Below, piece after piece: positions 43,060-51,609 of a stretch of DNA of 64,000 nucleotides (the first letter of the stretch is position 1; each line of letters starts with the position of its first letter). Both the position numbers and the translations under genes were made by a program. The stretch comes from Pseudomonas sp. DG56-2 (GTDB lineage: Bacteria; Pseudomonadota; Gammaproteobacteria; Pseudomonadales; Pseudomonadaceae): positions 3,612,501-3,676,500 of the forward strand of contig NZ_CP032311.1 in assembly GCF_004803755.1 (NCBI RefSeq), written 5' to 3'. The notes beneath the pieces were generated by a model, which did not search any database, had not been told where the DNA came from, and saw only the letters and a program-made list of their open reading frames with translations.

Positions 43060-44589
43060 TTAGTGCTGGGCGCTGTCGACGGCGAAGTGCTCGCCGGAAC
43101 AGTCCACGTAATGTTGTTTGCGATCGGAGATCAGGTAGTACACGCCACCGGCAATTGCCGCGCCGAACAGCCAGGAGAACGGCGTCAGATCGCTGAATGC
43201 CGGAACCAGGGCCAGCAGCACCGCTGCAATTGCCGAGGGCACCAGGGCCGCGATGGCCTTGTAGTTGATTCCGCGGGTGTAGTGGTAGGTGCCGGTTACC
43301 GCTTCACTGTAGAGATCCGGGACATGCACCTGGGCTTTGCGGATCAGCCAGTAGTCGACCATGATGATTCCGTACAGCGGGCCTAGCAGCGCACCCAGGC
43401 CGGAAAGGAAGTACACGATCACCAGCGGGCTGTTGTAGAGGTTCCAGGGCAGGATCAGCACCGCCAAGGTGGCACTGATCAGACCGGCGCTGCGAAAGTT
43501 CAAGCGGCTGGGTGCCAGGCTCGAAAGCACAAAGGCCGGGGCGACAAAGTTGGCCATGATGTTCACCGCCACGGTGACGATGAGAAACGCCAGGCAACCG
43601 AGCACCAGGAAGGTCTTGTCGGGGATGGCCGCAATGATCTGCGTGGGGCTATCGATGACGGTGCCGTCGATGCTGAACTGCGCTCCGGACAACACGAAGC
43701 TGATGACCGCAAACACCAGAATGTTCACCGGCAGGCCCCAGAAGTTGCCCACGCGAATGGTTTTGCGGCATGGCGAGGAGCGTGCAAAGTCGCAGAAGTT
43801 GAGAATCAGCGTGCCATAGATGGCCAACCACAAGGCGCCGCCGGCAAAGATCTGCGTCCACATTTTCGCACCAGTCAGCGGCTCGCCCACCGACCAGGCC
43901 AAATTGCCATCCACGCGCAGGTACATCCACACTGCCAGCACCAGGACGGTCGAGAGAATTACCGGGCCGGCAAAGGACTCGTATTTGCGCACCATCTCCA
44001 TGCCGAAGGTGAGGATCACCAACTGCACAAACCAGATCGCGACAAAACTGGCCCAGCCCAGGGTTGAAAGGCCAAGGATGGCGTTGTGATCGAAGCTTGC
44101 CAATTGCGGCCAGACCGCCACCAGCAACACCCTCAGAACCACTGAAGCCAGGTATGTCTGAATGCCGAACCAGGCGATGGCAATCACCGCACGGATGATC
44201 GCCGGCAATTGTGCGCCGTAAATCCCGAAGCTCATGCGGCTGATGACCGGAAACGGCACGCCGGTCTTCTGCCCCATATAGCCGGACAGGTTCATGAAGA
44301 AGTACACCAGCGCCGCACCTACCGCCAAGGCAGCGAGAATCTGCCAACCGGACAGACCGAGCGCGAACAGGCCCATGGCAAAGGAGTAGTTGGCGATGTT
44401 GTGCACATCGTTGGTCCACAAGGCGAAAATGCTGTAGCCACCCCAGCGTCGGCCGGCAGCCTTGGTTGGCGCAAGATCGGCGTTGTGCAGTTTCGGGCTC
44501 AGACTGCTGTGCCCCGAGACCTGCGCGGTTACAGCAGGGTCAGGTGACAGGTACGCGGTATCCAGAGGTTTGGAAGTATCCAATTGCAT
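43060..44589 (-). CDS. NCS1-family nucleobase/hydantoin-type permease
   Basis: Inner-membrane symporter of 509 residues with about 12 membrane segments, of the NCS1 family that imports cytosine, allantoin, hydantoins, thiamine or related compounds. Recognisable is FALWTNDVHNIANYSFAMGL with the first helix binding motif and PFPVISRMSFGIYGAQLPAI. The ATG at 44589 has AGGAG ten bases upstream; longer upstream frames run into the regulatory region and are rejected. It is divergent from an FCD regulator and upstream of the racemase-like gene. An N-heterocycle is the probable cargo. Confidence 0.88.
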   Translation of the reverse strand: MQLDTSKPLDTAYLSPDPAVTAQVSGHSSLSPKLHNADLAPTKAAGRRWGGYSIFALWTNDVHNIANYSFAMGLFALGLSGWQILAALAVGAALVYFFMNLSGYMGQKTGVPFPVISRMSFGIYGAQLPAIIRAVIAIAWFGIQTYLASVVLRVLLVAVWPQLASFDHNAILGLSTLGWASFVAIWFVQLVILTFGMEMVRKYESFAGPVILSTVLVLAVWMYLRVDGNLAWSVGEPLTGAKMWTQIFAGGALWLAIYGTLILNFCDFARSSPCRKTIRVGNFWGLPVNILVFAVISFVLSGAQFSIDGTVIDSPTQIIAAIPDKTFLVLGCLAFLIVTVAVNIMANFVAPAFVLSSLAPSRLNFRSAGLISATLAVLILPWNLYNSPLVIVYFLSGLGALLGPLYGIIMVDYWLIRKAQVHVPDLYSEAVTGTYHYTRGINYKAIAALVPSAIAAVLLALVPAFSDLTPFSWLFGAAIAGGVYYLISDRKQHYVDCSGEHFAVDSAQH

Positions 44590-44681
44590 GTTCCCCGGGC
44601 TCCTGCTGCAGCGCCTATGGTGCTGCAGCAAATTATTGTTGGACTTGAGAGTTGGGACCGCTGTCAGCGCCTGGTCTGCGC

Positions 44682-44712
44682 TGCATACAAAGATTGCATA
44701 CAATATTTGTAT
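44682..44712. promoter_or_regulatory. Tandem TGCATACAA repeats and palindrome, candidate GntR operator
   Basis: TGCATACAA occurs at 44682-44690 and 44695-44703, and the second copy overlaps a palindrome (ATACAA TAT TTGTAT, 44698-44712). Inverted repeats of this size suit an FCD/GntR dimer such as the divergent regulator. The gap 44590-45072 also holds a TGACC-GTTT-GGTCA palindrome at 44847-44860, and nothing else I can name. Confidence 0.5.
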
Positions 44713-44846
44713 TACGATTTTCGAGGAACAATTTGTGTGCCAAATGAATAGCAATCAGCGCTGAAGGTACGCTGCCTTTTCGACCTAATCTGCTGTTTTA
44801 TAACTGATTTAATTTTTGATCGAGCGCCTCTTCAAGGTGATTTAGT

Positions 44847-44860
44847 TGACCGTTTGGTCA
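44847..44860. promoter_or_regulatory. TGACC-N4-GGTCA palindrome upstream of GntR gene
   Basis: A perfect 5-4-5 inverted repeat, 212 bases upstream of the regulator start. Its symmetry resembles FCD-family operators (TGGT...ACCA types). Binding partner unproven. Confidence 0.35.
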
Positions 44861-45072
44861 GCGGAGATTGTGGTGAAAATGGGGCTTTGGGTAACGATAG
44901 CCGGTAACGTGTATCCAATCGAATGATACTTATGTGCACATTATCGCGTGAGCAGCCCGCTCCTAGTTGGGTTCCATGGAGGGCTGGGTCGCGGATGAAT
45001 TTTTATATCCAAACTTTTGGTCATCGCTCATTTGCGGCATGCTGGAGCCATCAAGGAATTTCGGAGCTGGTA

Positions 45073-45762
45073 ATGACGGAAAAACTCCCCGCATCGACCG
45101 TAGAGCGCGTCTACCTGGGGGTCCACGAGGCAATCAGAAAGCGCACGCTGCGCCCTGGCATGAAACTGGGCGAGTCCTCGCTTGCCGAACTGTTCAAGGT
45201 CAGTCGCACGTCGGTACGCGCAGCGCTCAAGCAACTGGAAGGCGATGGGCTGGTGTCCACCGAGCTGAACAAAGGTGCCTGGGTGTCGCTGCCCAGCGAC
45301 GAAGACATCCGCTCGGTGTTCGAAACCCGCCGGCTAATAGAGATCGGTATTGTCACCGAGCTTTGCCGACGTGCCGATAAGAGCTTGCTGCAGCCCTTAC
45401 GCATACATGTGGCCGCAGAAGAAGCCGCTGCCGATGCTGGCGACCACGCTCGCTACGTCAACCTGCTGGGTGAGTTCCACCTGCGACTTGCCGAGGTGCT
45501 GGACAATCCGGTGCTCCTCGACTGGTTCCGCAAGCTGATCGAGCGCGGTTCACTGTATGCCTCTACCCTCGACGACGAACGCCATGAAGCGTGTCGCGGC
45601 AATGAACACCTGCGCCTGATCGAGTACCTGGAAGTTGGCGATCAGTCGGCGGCGATCGAGCTGGTGTGCACCCACCTGAGCGGTATTGAGGAGGCCATTC
45701 TCAAGGCCACCCACAACCTCAAGGCCGACTACCATCCGCTTAAACATTTGATCGGTGGCTGA
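45073..45762 (+). CDS. FCD-type GntR-family regulator
   Basis: Transcription factor of 230 residues. Residues 1-75 are a winged HTH (KRTLRPGMKLGESSLAELFK, then SRTSVRAALKQLEGDGLV). Residues 85-220 form the FCD effector domain (ETRRLIEIGIVTEL; EFHLRLAEVLDNPVLLDW; the metal-binding His in CTHLSG near 200). The ATG at 45073 has GGAG six bases upstream. It lies between the NCS1-racemase pair (divergent) and the amidohydrolase (same strand) and probably controls both. Confidence 0.88.
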   Translation: MTEKLPASTVERVYLGVHEAIRKRTLRPGMKLGESSLAELFKVSRTSVRAALKQLEGDGLVSTELNKGAWVSLPSDEDIRSVFETRRLIEIGIVTELCRRADKSLLQPLRIHVAAEEAAADAGDHARYVNLLGEFHLRLAEVLDNPVLLDWFRKLIERGSLYASTLDDERHEACRGNEHLRLIEYLEVGDQSAAIELVCTHLSGIEEAILKATHNLKADYHPLKHLIGG

Positions 45763-45862
45763 ACAACGCATTCACGAATCCACTGCTATCGATCCCGATA
45801 TTTAATTGGCCGATACCTTTGGCTTTTTATAGGGTACGCAGCCTCCTTCAAGAGGTCGTGAA

Positions 45863-47026
45863 ATGATTGATCGTGTGTTCGTCAATGCCGTCGCTGCCGA
45901 TGGCAGCCACTTGTCCCTGGCCGTTGCCGATGGCCGTATCGCCCACTTCGGCAGCGACGTGGCTGCCATCCCAGGCGTTGAGTGCATCGACCTGGGTGGG
46001 CAACTGCTGCTGCCGGGCTTTGTTGACGGCCATATCCACCTGGACAAAAGCTTCGTCGGCGACCGCTGGCATCCGCACCAGGCTGTCGGCAGCCTGCGCG
46101 AACGTCTGGCCGTGGAAAAACGCGAACTGGCCCTCGCGCCCTCGATCGTGGAACGAGCAGATGCGTTGATCGCCCAGGCGGTTTCGTTTGGCACCGTGGC
46201 AATGCGTAGTCATGTCGATGTCGATGCCACTACCGGTTTGACTAATCTGCATGCAGTGATGCAGGCACGGGAAAAGTGGCGAGGCATCGTCGACATCGAG
46301 CTGGTGGCTTTCCCCCAGGCTGGTGTGATGTCTTGCCCAGGCACCGCCGATGTACTCGAAGCGGCTATCTGTGACGGTGCCAATGTGATCGGTGGCATCG
46401 ACCCTACTACCCTCGATGGTGATGCCGAGGGTCAGTTGGATGTGGTCTTCGGGATCGCCGAGCGTCATGGCGTGAAGGTTGACATTCACTTGCACGAACC
46501 CGGCCTGCAAGGCGTCGAGCAACTGCAGCGAATTGCTGCCCGCACCTGCGCTGGCGGCTTGCAGGGACGCGTCACTGTCAGCCATGCCTATGCCCTGGGC
46601 CAAGTGCCTGATGATGAACTTGCGCGGATTGCCGCGACCCTGGCCCAGGCCCAGGTATCGATCCTGACCAATGCCCCCGGCGATCACGCCTTTCCACCGA
46701 TCCTGCGCCTGCGCGCTGCCGGGGTGAACGTGTTTGCCGGTAACGACAACATTCGCGACGCTTGGTGGCCCTACGGCAATGCCGACATGCTCCAGCGCGC
46801 CATGCTGATCGGCTACCGCTCGGGCTTTTACAGCGACGAGGACTTGAACGTTGCCTTGGCCATGGCTACCACGGCAGGCGCCGCGGTGATGGAAAAAAGC
46901 GGCTATGGATTGGAGGTGGGCAATGAAGCGACCTTCCTCGTGCTCAAGGCCCCCAATGCCGCCGCCGCAGTCGCCGCCGTCCCTGGCGAGCGGCGCATGG
47001 TCCGGCGTGGCGAGCTGCAACCCTGA
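45863..47026 (+). CDS. Cytosine deaminase-like amidohydrolase
   Basis: Cytoplasmic metal hydrolase of 387 residues of the cytosine/creatinine/isoguanine deaminase group. The N-terminal metal motif is GFVDGHIHLDKSF (HxH). Later motifs are HVDVDATTGLTNLHAV, VDIHLHEPGLQGVEQL, VSHAYALGQVP and the terminal Asp motif AGNDNIRDAWWPYG. These give the metal and catalytic residues of a working enzyme. It follows the FCD regulator by 100 bases. With the NCS1 permease it suggests use of a nucleobase or hydantoin-like compound; the exact amide or imine substrate is open. Confidence 0.85.
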   Translation: MIDRVFVNAVAADGSHLSLAVADGRIAHFGSDVAAIPGVECIDLGGQLLLPGFVDGHIHLDKSFVGDRWHPHQAVGSLRERLAVEKRELALAPSIVERADALIAQAVSFGTVAMRSHVDVDATTGLTNLHAVMQAREKWRGIVDIELVAFPQAGVMSCPGTADVLEAAICDGANVIGGIDPTTLDGDAEGQLDVVFGIAERHGVKVDIHLHEPGLQGVEQLQRIAARTCAGGLQGRVTVSHAYALGQVPDDELARIAATLAQAQVSILTNAPGDHAFPPILRLRAAGVNVFAGNDNIRDAWWPYGNADMLQRAMLIGYRSGFYSDEDLNVALAMATTAGAAVMEKSGYGLEVGNEATFLVLKAPNAAAAVAAVPGERRMVRRGELQP

Positions 47027-47053
47027 AGCTGCCAGCCCGCACAGTTTCAAGGC

Positions 47054-48151
47054 TCAGGTCCCGGACTTGAGCCGGCTGAAGGCACGCGTCAGTTCTCGGT
47101 TGAATGCTTTGCTATTGTCATTCTTGCTGTATAGCCGCGCCCGCACCGCTGTTGGTGGATAAGTGCCCGCATCATTGCGAATTGCCGGATCCACCAACGC
47201 GTCGGCTGCAGTAATGGCATTGGCGTACTGGATGCTGTTGGTGATCGGGGCGATCACTTCCGGGCGCATCAAGTAGTCCATCAACGCCAGCGCCGCCTCT
47301 GGATGCGGCGCATCCTTGGGTATTACCAGCGCATCCAGCCAGATCAACGTACCTTCACGCGGAATGCTGAAAGCAATATCGATGGCTTTGCCCGCCTGCT
47401 GCGCCTGATTGCGTGCGATGGCCACGTTGCCATTCCAGGACATCGCAAGACACGTCTCGCCATTGGCCAGGTCGTTGATGTTGCGGTCGTTGTCAAAATA
47501 GCGAATGTACGGCCGCACCTTCTGCAGCAACGCTTCAGCCTGGCGCAGGTCTTCGGTGCGCTGCTGGTTGATGTCCAGGCCAAGGTAACGCATGGCGGCA
47601 GCGAACACTTCGTTGGGATCGTTGAGCAGGCTCACGCCGCAACTGGCAAACTTCGAAACTACCTCGGGGTCGAACAGCATCGCCCAGCTATCGACCGGCG
47701 CTGTGGGCAACCGGGCGGCAATCGCCTGCTGCTGATAACCGACACCTGTGGTGCCCCAGGCATAGGTGCCGGCATAGCGATTATCCGGATCGAATACCGC
47801 CATGTGCTGGCGGAATTCAGTGCCTATTCCGGCCAAATGCGGTAGCCGCGCCTTGTCCAAAGGTTGCAGTGCGCCACTGCTGATCGCCCGTGACAGGTGC
47901 TGGCCGGCTGTAAGTACCAGATCGTAGCCACTGCGACCCGTCAACAACTTGGTTTCCGCGGTTTCCAGTGAGTCGAAGTGATCGGCGACAACGCGGATGC
48001 CGGTGCGCTTCTCAAAGTTGGCCAAGGTGTCTGGGGCAAGGTATTCGCCCCAGATATACAGGTTTACCGTCGGCTGCTCAGCGTTGGCGGCCAGCGCCTG
48101 CGTCGTAGCGCACGCCAGCGCCAGGGCCAAGCCACAGGCGCGCAGGTTCAT
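47054..48151 (-). CDS. PotD/SpuD-like polyamine-type periplasmic binding protein
   Basis: Extracellular solute-binding protein of 365 residues. The signal peptide ends near TQALAAN (about residue 22). PotD hallmarks are VNLYIWGEYLAPDTLANFEK near the mature start, AGTYAWGTTGVGYQQ in the ligand cleft and AMSWNGNVAIARNQAQQAGK, trimmed here to MSWNGNVAIARNQAQQAG. The start overlaps the deiminase stop by four bases. No permease or ATPase follows, so it must use another polyamine importer or act as a sensor. Polyamine or guanidino-compound binding is inferred. Confidence 0.85.
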   Translation of the reverse strand: MNLRACGLALALACATTQALAANAEQPTVNLYIWGEYLAPDTLANFEKRTGIRVVADHFDSLETAETKLLTGRSGYDLVLTAGQHLSRAISSGALQPLDKARLPHLAGIGTEFRQHMAVFDPDNRYAGTYAWGTTGVGYQQQAIAARLPTAPVDSWAMLFDPEVVSKFASCGVSLLNDPNEVFAAAMRYLGLDINQQRTEDLRQAEALLQKVRPYIRYFDNDRNINDLANGETCLAMSWNGNVAIARNQAQQAGKAIDIAFSIPREGTLIWLDALVIPKDAPHPEAALALMDYLMRPEVIAPITNSIQYANAITAADALVDPAIRNDAGTYPPTAVRARLYSKNDNSKAFNRELTRAFSRLKSGT

Positions 48152-49260
48152 GAGATTTTTCCTCCCGCATATTGCGGCATGGTGATGCAGGCGACATTGC
48201 CCCCACCCAGCAAAATTTCGCGGGAATTGTCGATACCAATAATGCGATGACCGGGGAACAGTTCTGCCAGGGTAGCCTGGGCAACGGTGTCGTTGCGGTC
48301 ACCAAACAGCGGCAGGACGATCGCCGAGTTGCCCGCATAGTAGTTGATGTACGAGGCGCAGATTTTCGTCCCAGCCTGGCGCAGATGAGTGCCATCGACC
48401 TGATCAAGGCCGGCGGCTTCTTCGGCGGTCCACTCCAGCACAGCGGGCTGTGGCAGCTTGTGCACCGTGAGCTCGCGGCCGCGGCTGTCGCGTGTGCTGC
48501 GCAGGATGTCATAGGCTTCCTGGTAGATTTCCCACTGCGGGTCATCACGGTTGTCAGTCCATTGCAGCACTACTTCACCAGGGCGTACGAAGCAGGCGAG
48601 ATCATCGACGTGGCCATCGGTCTCGTCGAACTTGCAGCCCCGCGGCAACCAGATCACCTGCTCAGCACCCAGATACTCCTGCAGGCGCCGAGTCACTTCG
48701 TCCTTCCCCAAATGCGCGTTGCGGTTGCGGTTGAGCAGGCACTGTTCGGTGGTCAGGATGCTGCCCTGACCATCACTTTGAATACCGCCAAGCTCGGCAA
48801 TCAGCGGCGCCCGATAGCGGTCGAGGTTCTCGATTTCGAGGATCTTCTGCGCAATCTGGTCATCCTTGTCCCAGGGGTAGTAAAGGCCTCCATCGAGCCC
48901 TCCATAGGCATTGAACTCAAAGTCGACACCGCGCACCTCGCCGCTGGCATCGTTGACCACAAAGCACGCACCACTGTCACGAAACCAGGTGTCGTTACAG
49001 GTCATCTCCACCACCCGCACATGAGCGGGCAGCAGGCGGCGGGCATTGGCATACTGGGCGGCCGACGCACAAACGGTAACCGGCTCACTCGAGGCAATGG
49101 CGGTAACGATCTCGACCCAGACCTTCTGTGCAGGCTTGGCGCCGTTACGCCAGACATCCGGACGTTCTGGCCAGCCCAGCCAGCAGCCGGCCTTTTTCTC
49201 GAATTCGCCGGGCAGGCGGAAACCATCAGCCTTGGGAGTGGTGGTAAGCGAACGAGCCAT
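48148..49260 (-). CDS. Agmatine deiminase-like protein, variant motif
   Basis: Guanidine deiminase-superfamily enzyme of 370 residues from the ATG at 49260. Catalytic motifs are NDTWFRDSG, the Asp-His in TDGHVDDLA and the nucleophile Cys358 in GGGNVACITMPQ. The usual agmatine-deiminase segment E-G-G-x-I-H-x-D-G reads ELGGIQSDGQGS here, with the His replaced and one residue lost. It is therefore probably active, but perhaps on another guanidino compound. Coupled to the PotD-like gene; no aguB (carbamoylputrescine amidohydrolase) is nearby. Confidence 0.8.
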   Translation of the reverse strand: MARSLTTTPKADGFRLPGEFEKKAGCWLGWPERPDVWRNGAKPAQKVWVEIVTAIASSEPVTVCASAAQYANARRLLPAHVRVVEMTCNDTWFRDSGACFVVNDASGEVRGVDFEFNAYGGLDGGLYYPWDKDDQIAQKILEIENLDRYRAPLIAELGGIQSDGQGSILTTEQCLLNRNRNAHLGKDEVTRRLQEYLGAEQVIWLPRGCKFDETDGHVDDLACFVRPGEVVLQWTDNRDDPQWEIYQEAYDILRSTRDSRGRELTVHKLPQPAVLEWTAEEAAGLDQVDGTHLRQAGTKICASYINYYAGNSAIVLPLFGDRNDTVAQATLAELFPGHRIIGIDNSREILLGGGNVACITMPQYAGGKIS

Positions 49261-49353
49261 GGACAACCTCTGCGTTGGGTGGGGATAGCTGCACGCTACG
49301 CCGCCCGGTCCGAGGCTTCCAACGATGAAAACTCAGCGATTGATGAATTGAAT

Positions 49354-50241
49354 TCAGGGTTCGCTGATCTGAGTGGTGAACCATTCTATGAAATCGGCCA
49401 CCGCACCGCGCTCCAGACGCAAGCGCTCGCACACCAGGGCATATTGACCCATCGCCGCCACACTGGCGCCGAACGGACGTACCAGGCGCCCGCTGACCAG
49501 GTCGGCCTGGCACGTGAGGTTGTCGCCCATGGCCACGCCCTGCCCCAGCGCCGCCGCCTCCAGGGCCAGCGCTGCGTGAGGAAAATACAGTTGGCGGCCA
49601 GGTTGCGCGTCATCGGCATGGGTGGCGAGCCAGGCGGTCCAGGTCTTGCCATCCTGGTCGTCATGCAACAGGCACTGGCGCACCAGGTCACGCGGGCGCT
49701 TGAGCCCACCGAGGTTGAACAACCCTGGGCTACACACCGGGAAGAACTGCAACAACGGCAAGGGCCGGACAAAATGGGTGCTGGCATCCATCGGGCTAGT
49801 GCCATAGGTGATAGCGATGTCGATGTCGGCCGCCGGGGCACCGGCATCAATGGGTTGCTCGTGCAGGTGCAGGGTGATATGCGGATAACGGCTGCTGAAG
49901 TCCGCCAGGCGTGCCACCAGCCACTTCTGCGCCAGCTCCGCGGTCACAGCCAAGCGCAGCACCGCTTGCGAAGCCGGGTCGCGCAATTCATCGCAGGCCT
50001 TGCCGATCAACTCGAAGGCTTGCTGCAGATGCTGCAACAGCCGTCCTGCCTCACTGGTCAAGCGAACCTGACGGCCTTCGCGCACGAACAACGCGCACCC
50101 CAGTTGCTCTTCCAGTTGGCGGATCTGGTGGCTCACCGCACTGTCGGTCACACACAGTTCGGCGGCGGCCCGGCCAAAATGGCCGTGGCGGGCAGCGCAC
50201 TCGAATGTACGCAGGGCGGTCAGCGAAGGCAGTCGACGCAT
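49354..50241 (-). CDS. LysR-family regulator, GcvA-like
   Basis: LysR factor of 296 residues from the ATG at 50241 (MRRLPSLTALRTFECAARHG); the longer frame to 50283 lacks a family N-terminus. The HTH is HFGRAAAELCVTDSAVSHQI followed by RQLEEQLG. The effector domain has RLAVTAELAQKWLVARLADF. It reads toward the deiminase operon with an 87-base gap and is its probable regulator. It is divergent from the diguanylate cyclase. Effector unknown; a guanidino compound is plausible. Confidence 0.88.
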   Translation of the reverse strand: MRRLPSLTALRTFECAARHGHFGRAAAELCVTDSAVSHQIRQLEEQLGCALFVREGRQVRLTSEAGRLLQHLQQAFELIGKACDELRDPASQAVLRLAVTAELAQKWLVARLADFSSRYPHITLHLHEQPIDAGAPAADIDIAITYGTSPMDASTHFVRPLPLLQFFPVCSPGLFNLGGLKRPRDLVRQCLLHDDQDGKTWTAWLATHADDAQPGRQLYFPHAALALEAAALGQGVAMGDNLTCQADLVSGRLVRPFGASVAAMGQYALVCERLRLERGAVADFIEWFTTQISEP

Positions 50242-50397
50242 CGGCAACTCGTTGATGGAGGATCGGCAGGCAGCATAGCCCAAGCCGATGCCTGACGGCA
50301 GCGGCCTGCTGGCAAAGTACCATCTGCTCCGCTAGCATGCCGCTGAAAACCGGCATTGGCCGGTGGGCCGCAAGGCTTAATACGGAGAAACTAACCG

Positions 50398-51609
50398 GTG
50401 CTGCTGAGCATCCCGACCCTGTTGATGGTGGCCGTGTTTATTTTCGGCCTGATGGGTGTGCTGACCTTGCACGCCTGGTCCCGGGGCACGCGTGAGCAAA
50501 CACTCGGCTACCTGGGAAGCATGTTGATATGCGCCGCGATCGGCGCAACGCTGGTCAGCCTGCGCGGCCAGGCACCCGAATTTGCTTCGCTGGTGCTGGG
50601 CAACAACATCCTGCTACTGGGCGCCGCGCTGAATTGGACCGCGATGCGCGTATTTGGCGGTAGACCGCCGCACTTGCCGGGTATTTTTGCCGGCGCCCTG
50701 CTCTGGTCCTGTTGGGGGCTGATGCCGGACTTCTACCGCGACCTTGGTCTGCGCGTGGGTCTGTACTCGTCGATCACGGCGATCTATGGCGCACTGTCGG
50801 CATTCGAGCTGTGGCGCAACCGCAAGCGTCTGGAAGTGGCCTACCTGCCTGCGTTGCTGCTGACCCTGGCACACACAGGCTTCTACGCCTTACGCAGCTT
50901 CGCCGATCATGGTATTTCCATTGAGCACGCGCTCGCCAGTGAAGGCCGTGGCACGCTCTTTTTCGCCATTCTGCTGTTCGAATCGATGCTCTACGCCATT
51001 GCTATCGCCTATGTAACCTTGGCCATGGTGCGCGAGCGTGCCGAACTGAAGTTCAAGGCGGCCGCCTATACCGACTCGTTGACCGGTATCGGCAATCGCC
51101 GCGCATTCATGTCACGTGGCGAGCAGTTGCTGGCGGGGTGTGCACGACGTGGCGAATCGGTGGCCTTGTTACTGTGCGACCTGGATCACTTCAAACGGCT
51201 CAACGATGCCTATGGTCATCAGTCCGGCGACCGCGCATTGATCGACTTCAGCCAGGTAGCCAATCAAAATATTCGCCAAGAAGATGTGTTCGCTCGCATC
51301 GGCGGAGAGGAGTTTGCCTGCCTGCTCGGCAATGCCGACGAGGATCAAGCACAGCAAGTGGCGCAACGCATCTGCAGCAGCTTCCATGCCTTACCACTGC
51401 CAGCGCCCGGGCTGCTGAGTGTGAGCATCGGCATCGTTACCAGCAAGGCCGGTGAGGATGAGCTATCACGCCTGCTATCAATGGCCGACAATGCGCTGTA
51501 TGCGGCCAAGGATGCAGGCCGTAATCGCGTGCGCGTGTACCGGCGCCCTGTCAGTGCTCGCGAGCCAGCCAGTCCAGTAGCCACAACCCCGCCGGCCCCG
51601 GCGGAGTGA
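50398..51609 (+). CDS. Membrane diguanylate cyclase (GGDEF)
   Basis: Membrane protein of 403 residues. About six hydrophobic segments cover residues 1-220 (first MLLSIPTLLMVAVFIFGLMG). The GGDEF domain runs about 225-385 with intact active site GGEEF at 302-306 and the inhibitory I-site RQED at 293-296, five residues upstream. It should make c-di-GMP from two GTP and be subject to product inhibition. Start is GTG at 50398. The sensor input is unknown. It overlaps the convergent LysR gene by 59 bases. Confidence 0.92.
   Translation: MLLSIPTLLMVAVFIFGLMGVLTLHAWSRGTREQTLGYLGSMLICAAIGATLVSLRGQAPEFASLVLGNNILLLGAALNWTAMRVFGGRPPHLPGIFAGALLWSCWGLMPDFYRDLGLRVGLYSSITAIYGALSAFELWRNRKRLEVAYLPALLLTLAHTGFYALRSFADHGISIEHALASEGRGTLFFAILLFESMLYAIAIAYVTLAMVRERAELKFKAAAYTDSLTGIGNRRAFMSRGEQLLAGCARRGESVALLLCDLDHFKRLNDAYGHQSGDRALIDFSQVANQNIRQEDVFARIGGEEFACLLGNADEDQAQQVAQRICSSFHALPLPAPGLLSVSIGIVTSKAGEDELSRLLSMADNALYAAKDAGRNRVRVYRRPVSAREPASPVATTPPAPAE

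Noticed and set aside
48172..50295. A 707-codon plus-strand frame across the deiminase and LysR genes
   Set aside because: It spans two genes with clear catalytic and HTH motifs on the opposite strand and has no recognisable domain.
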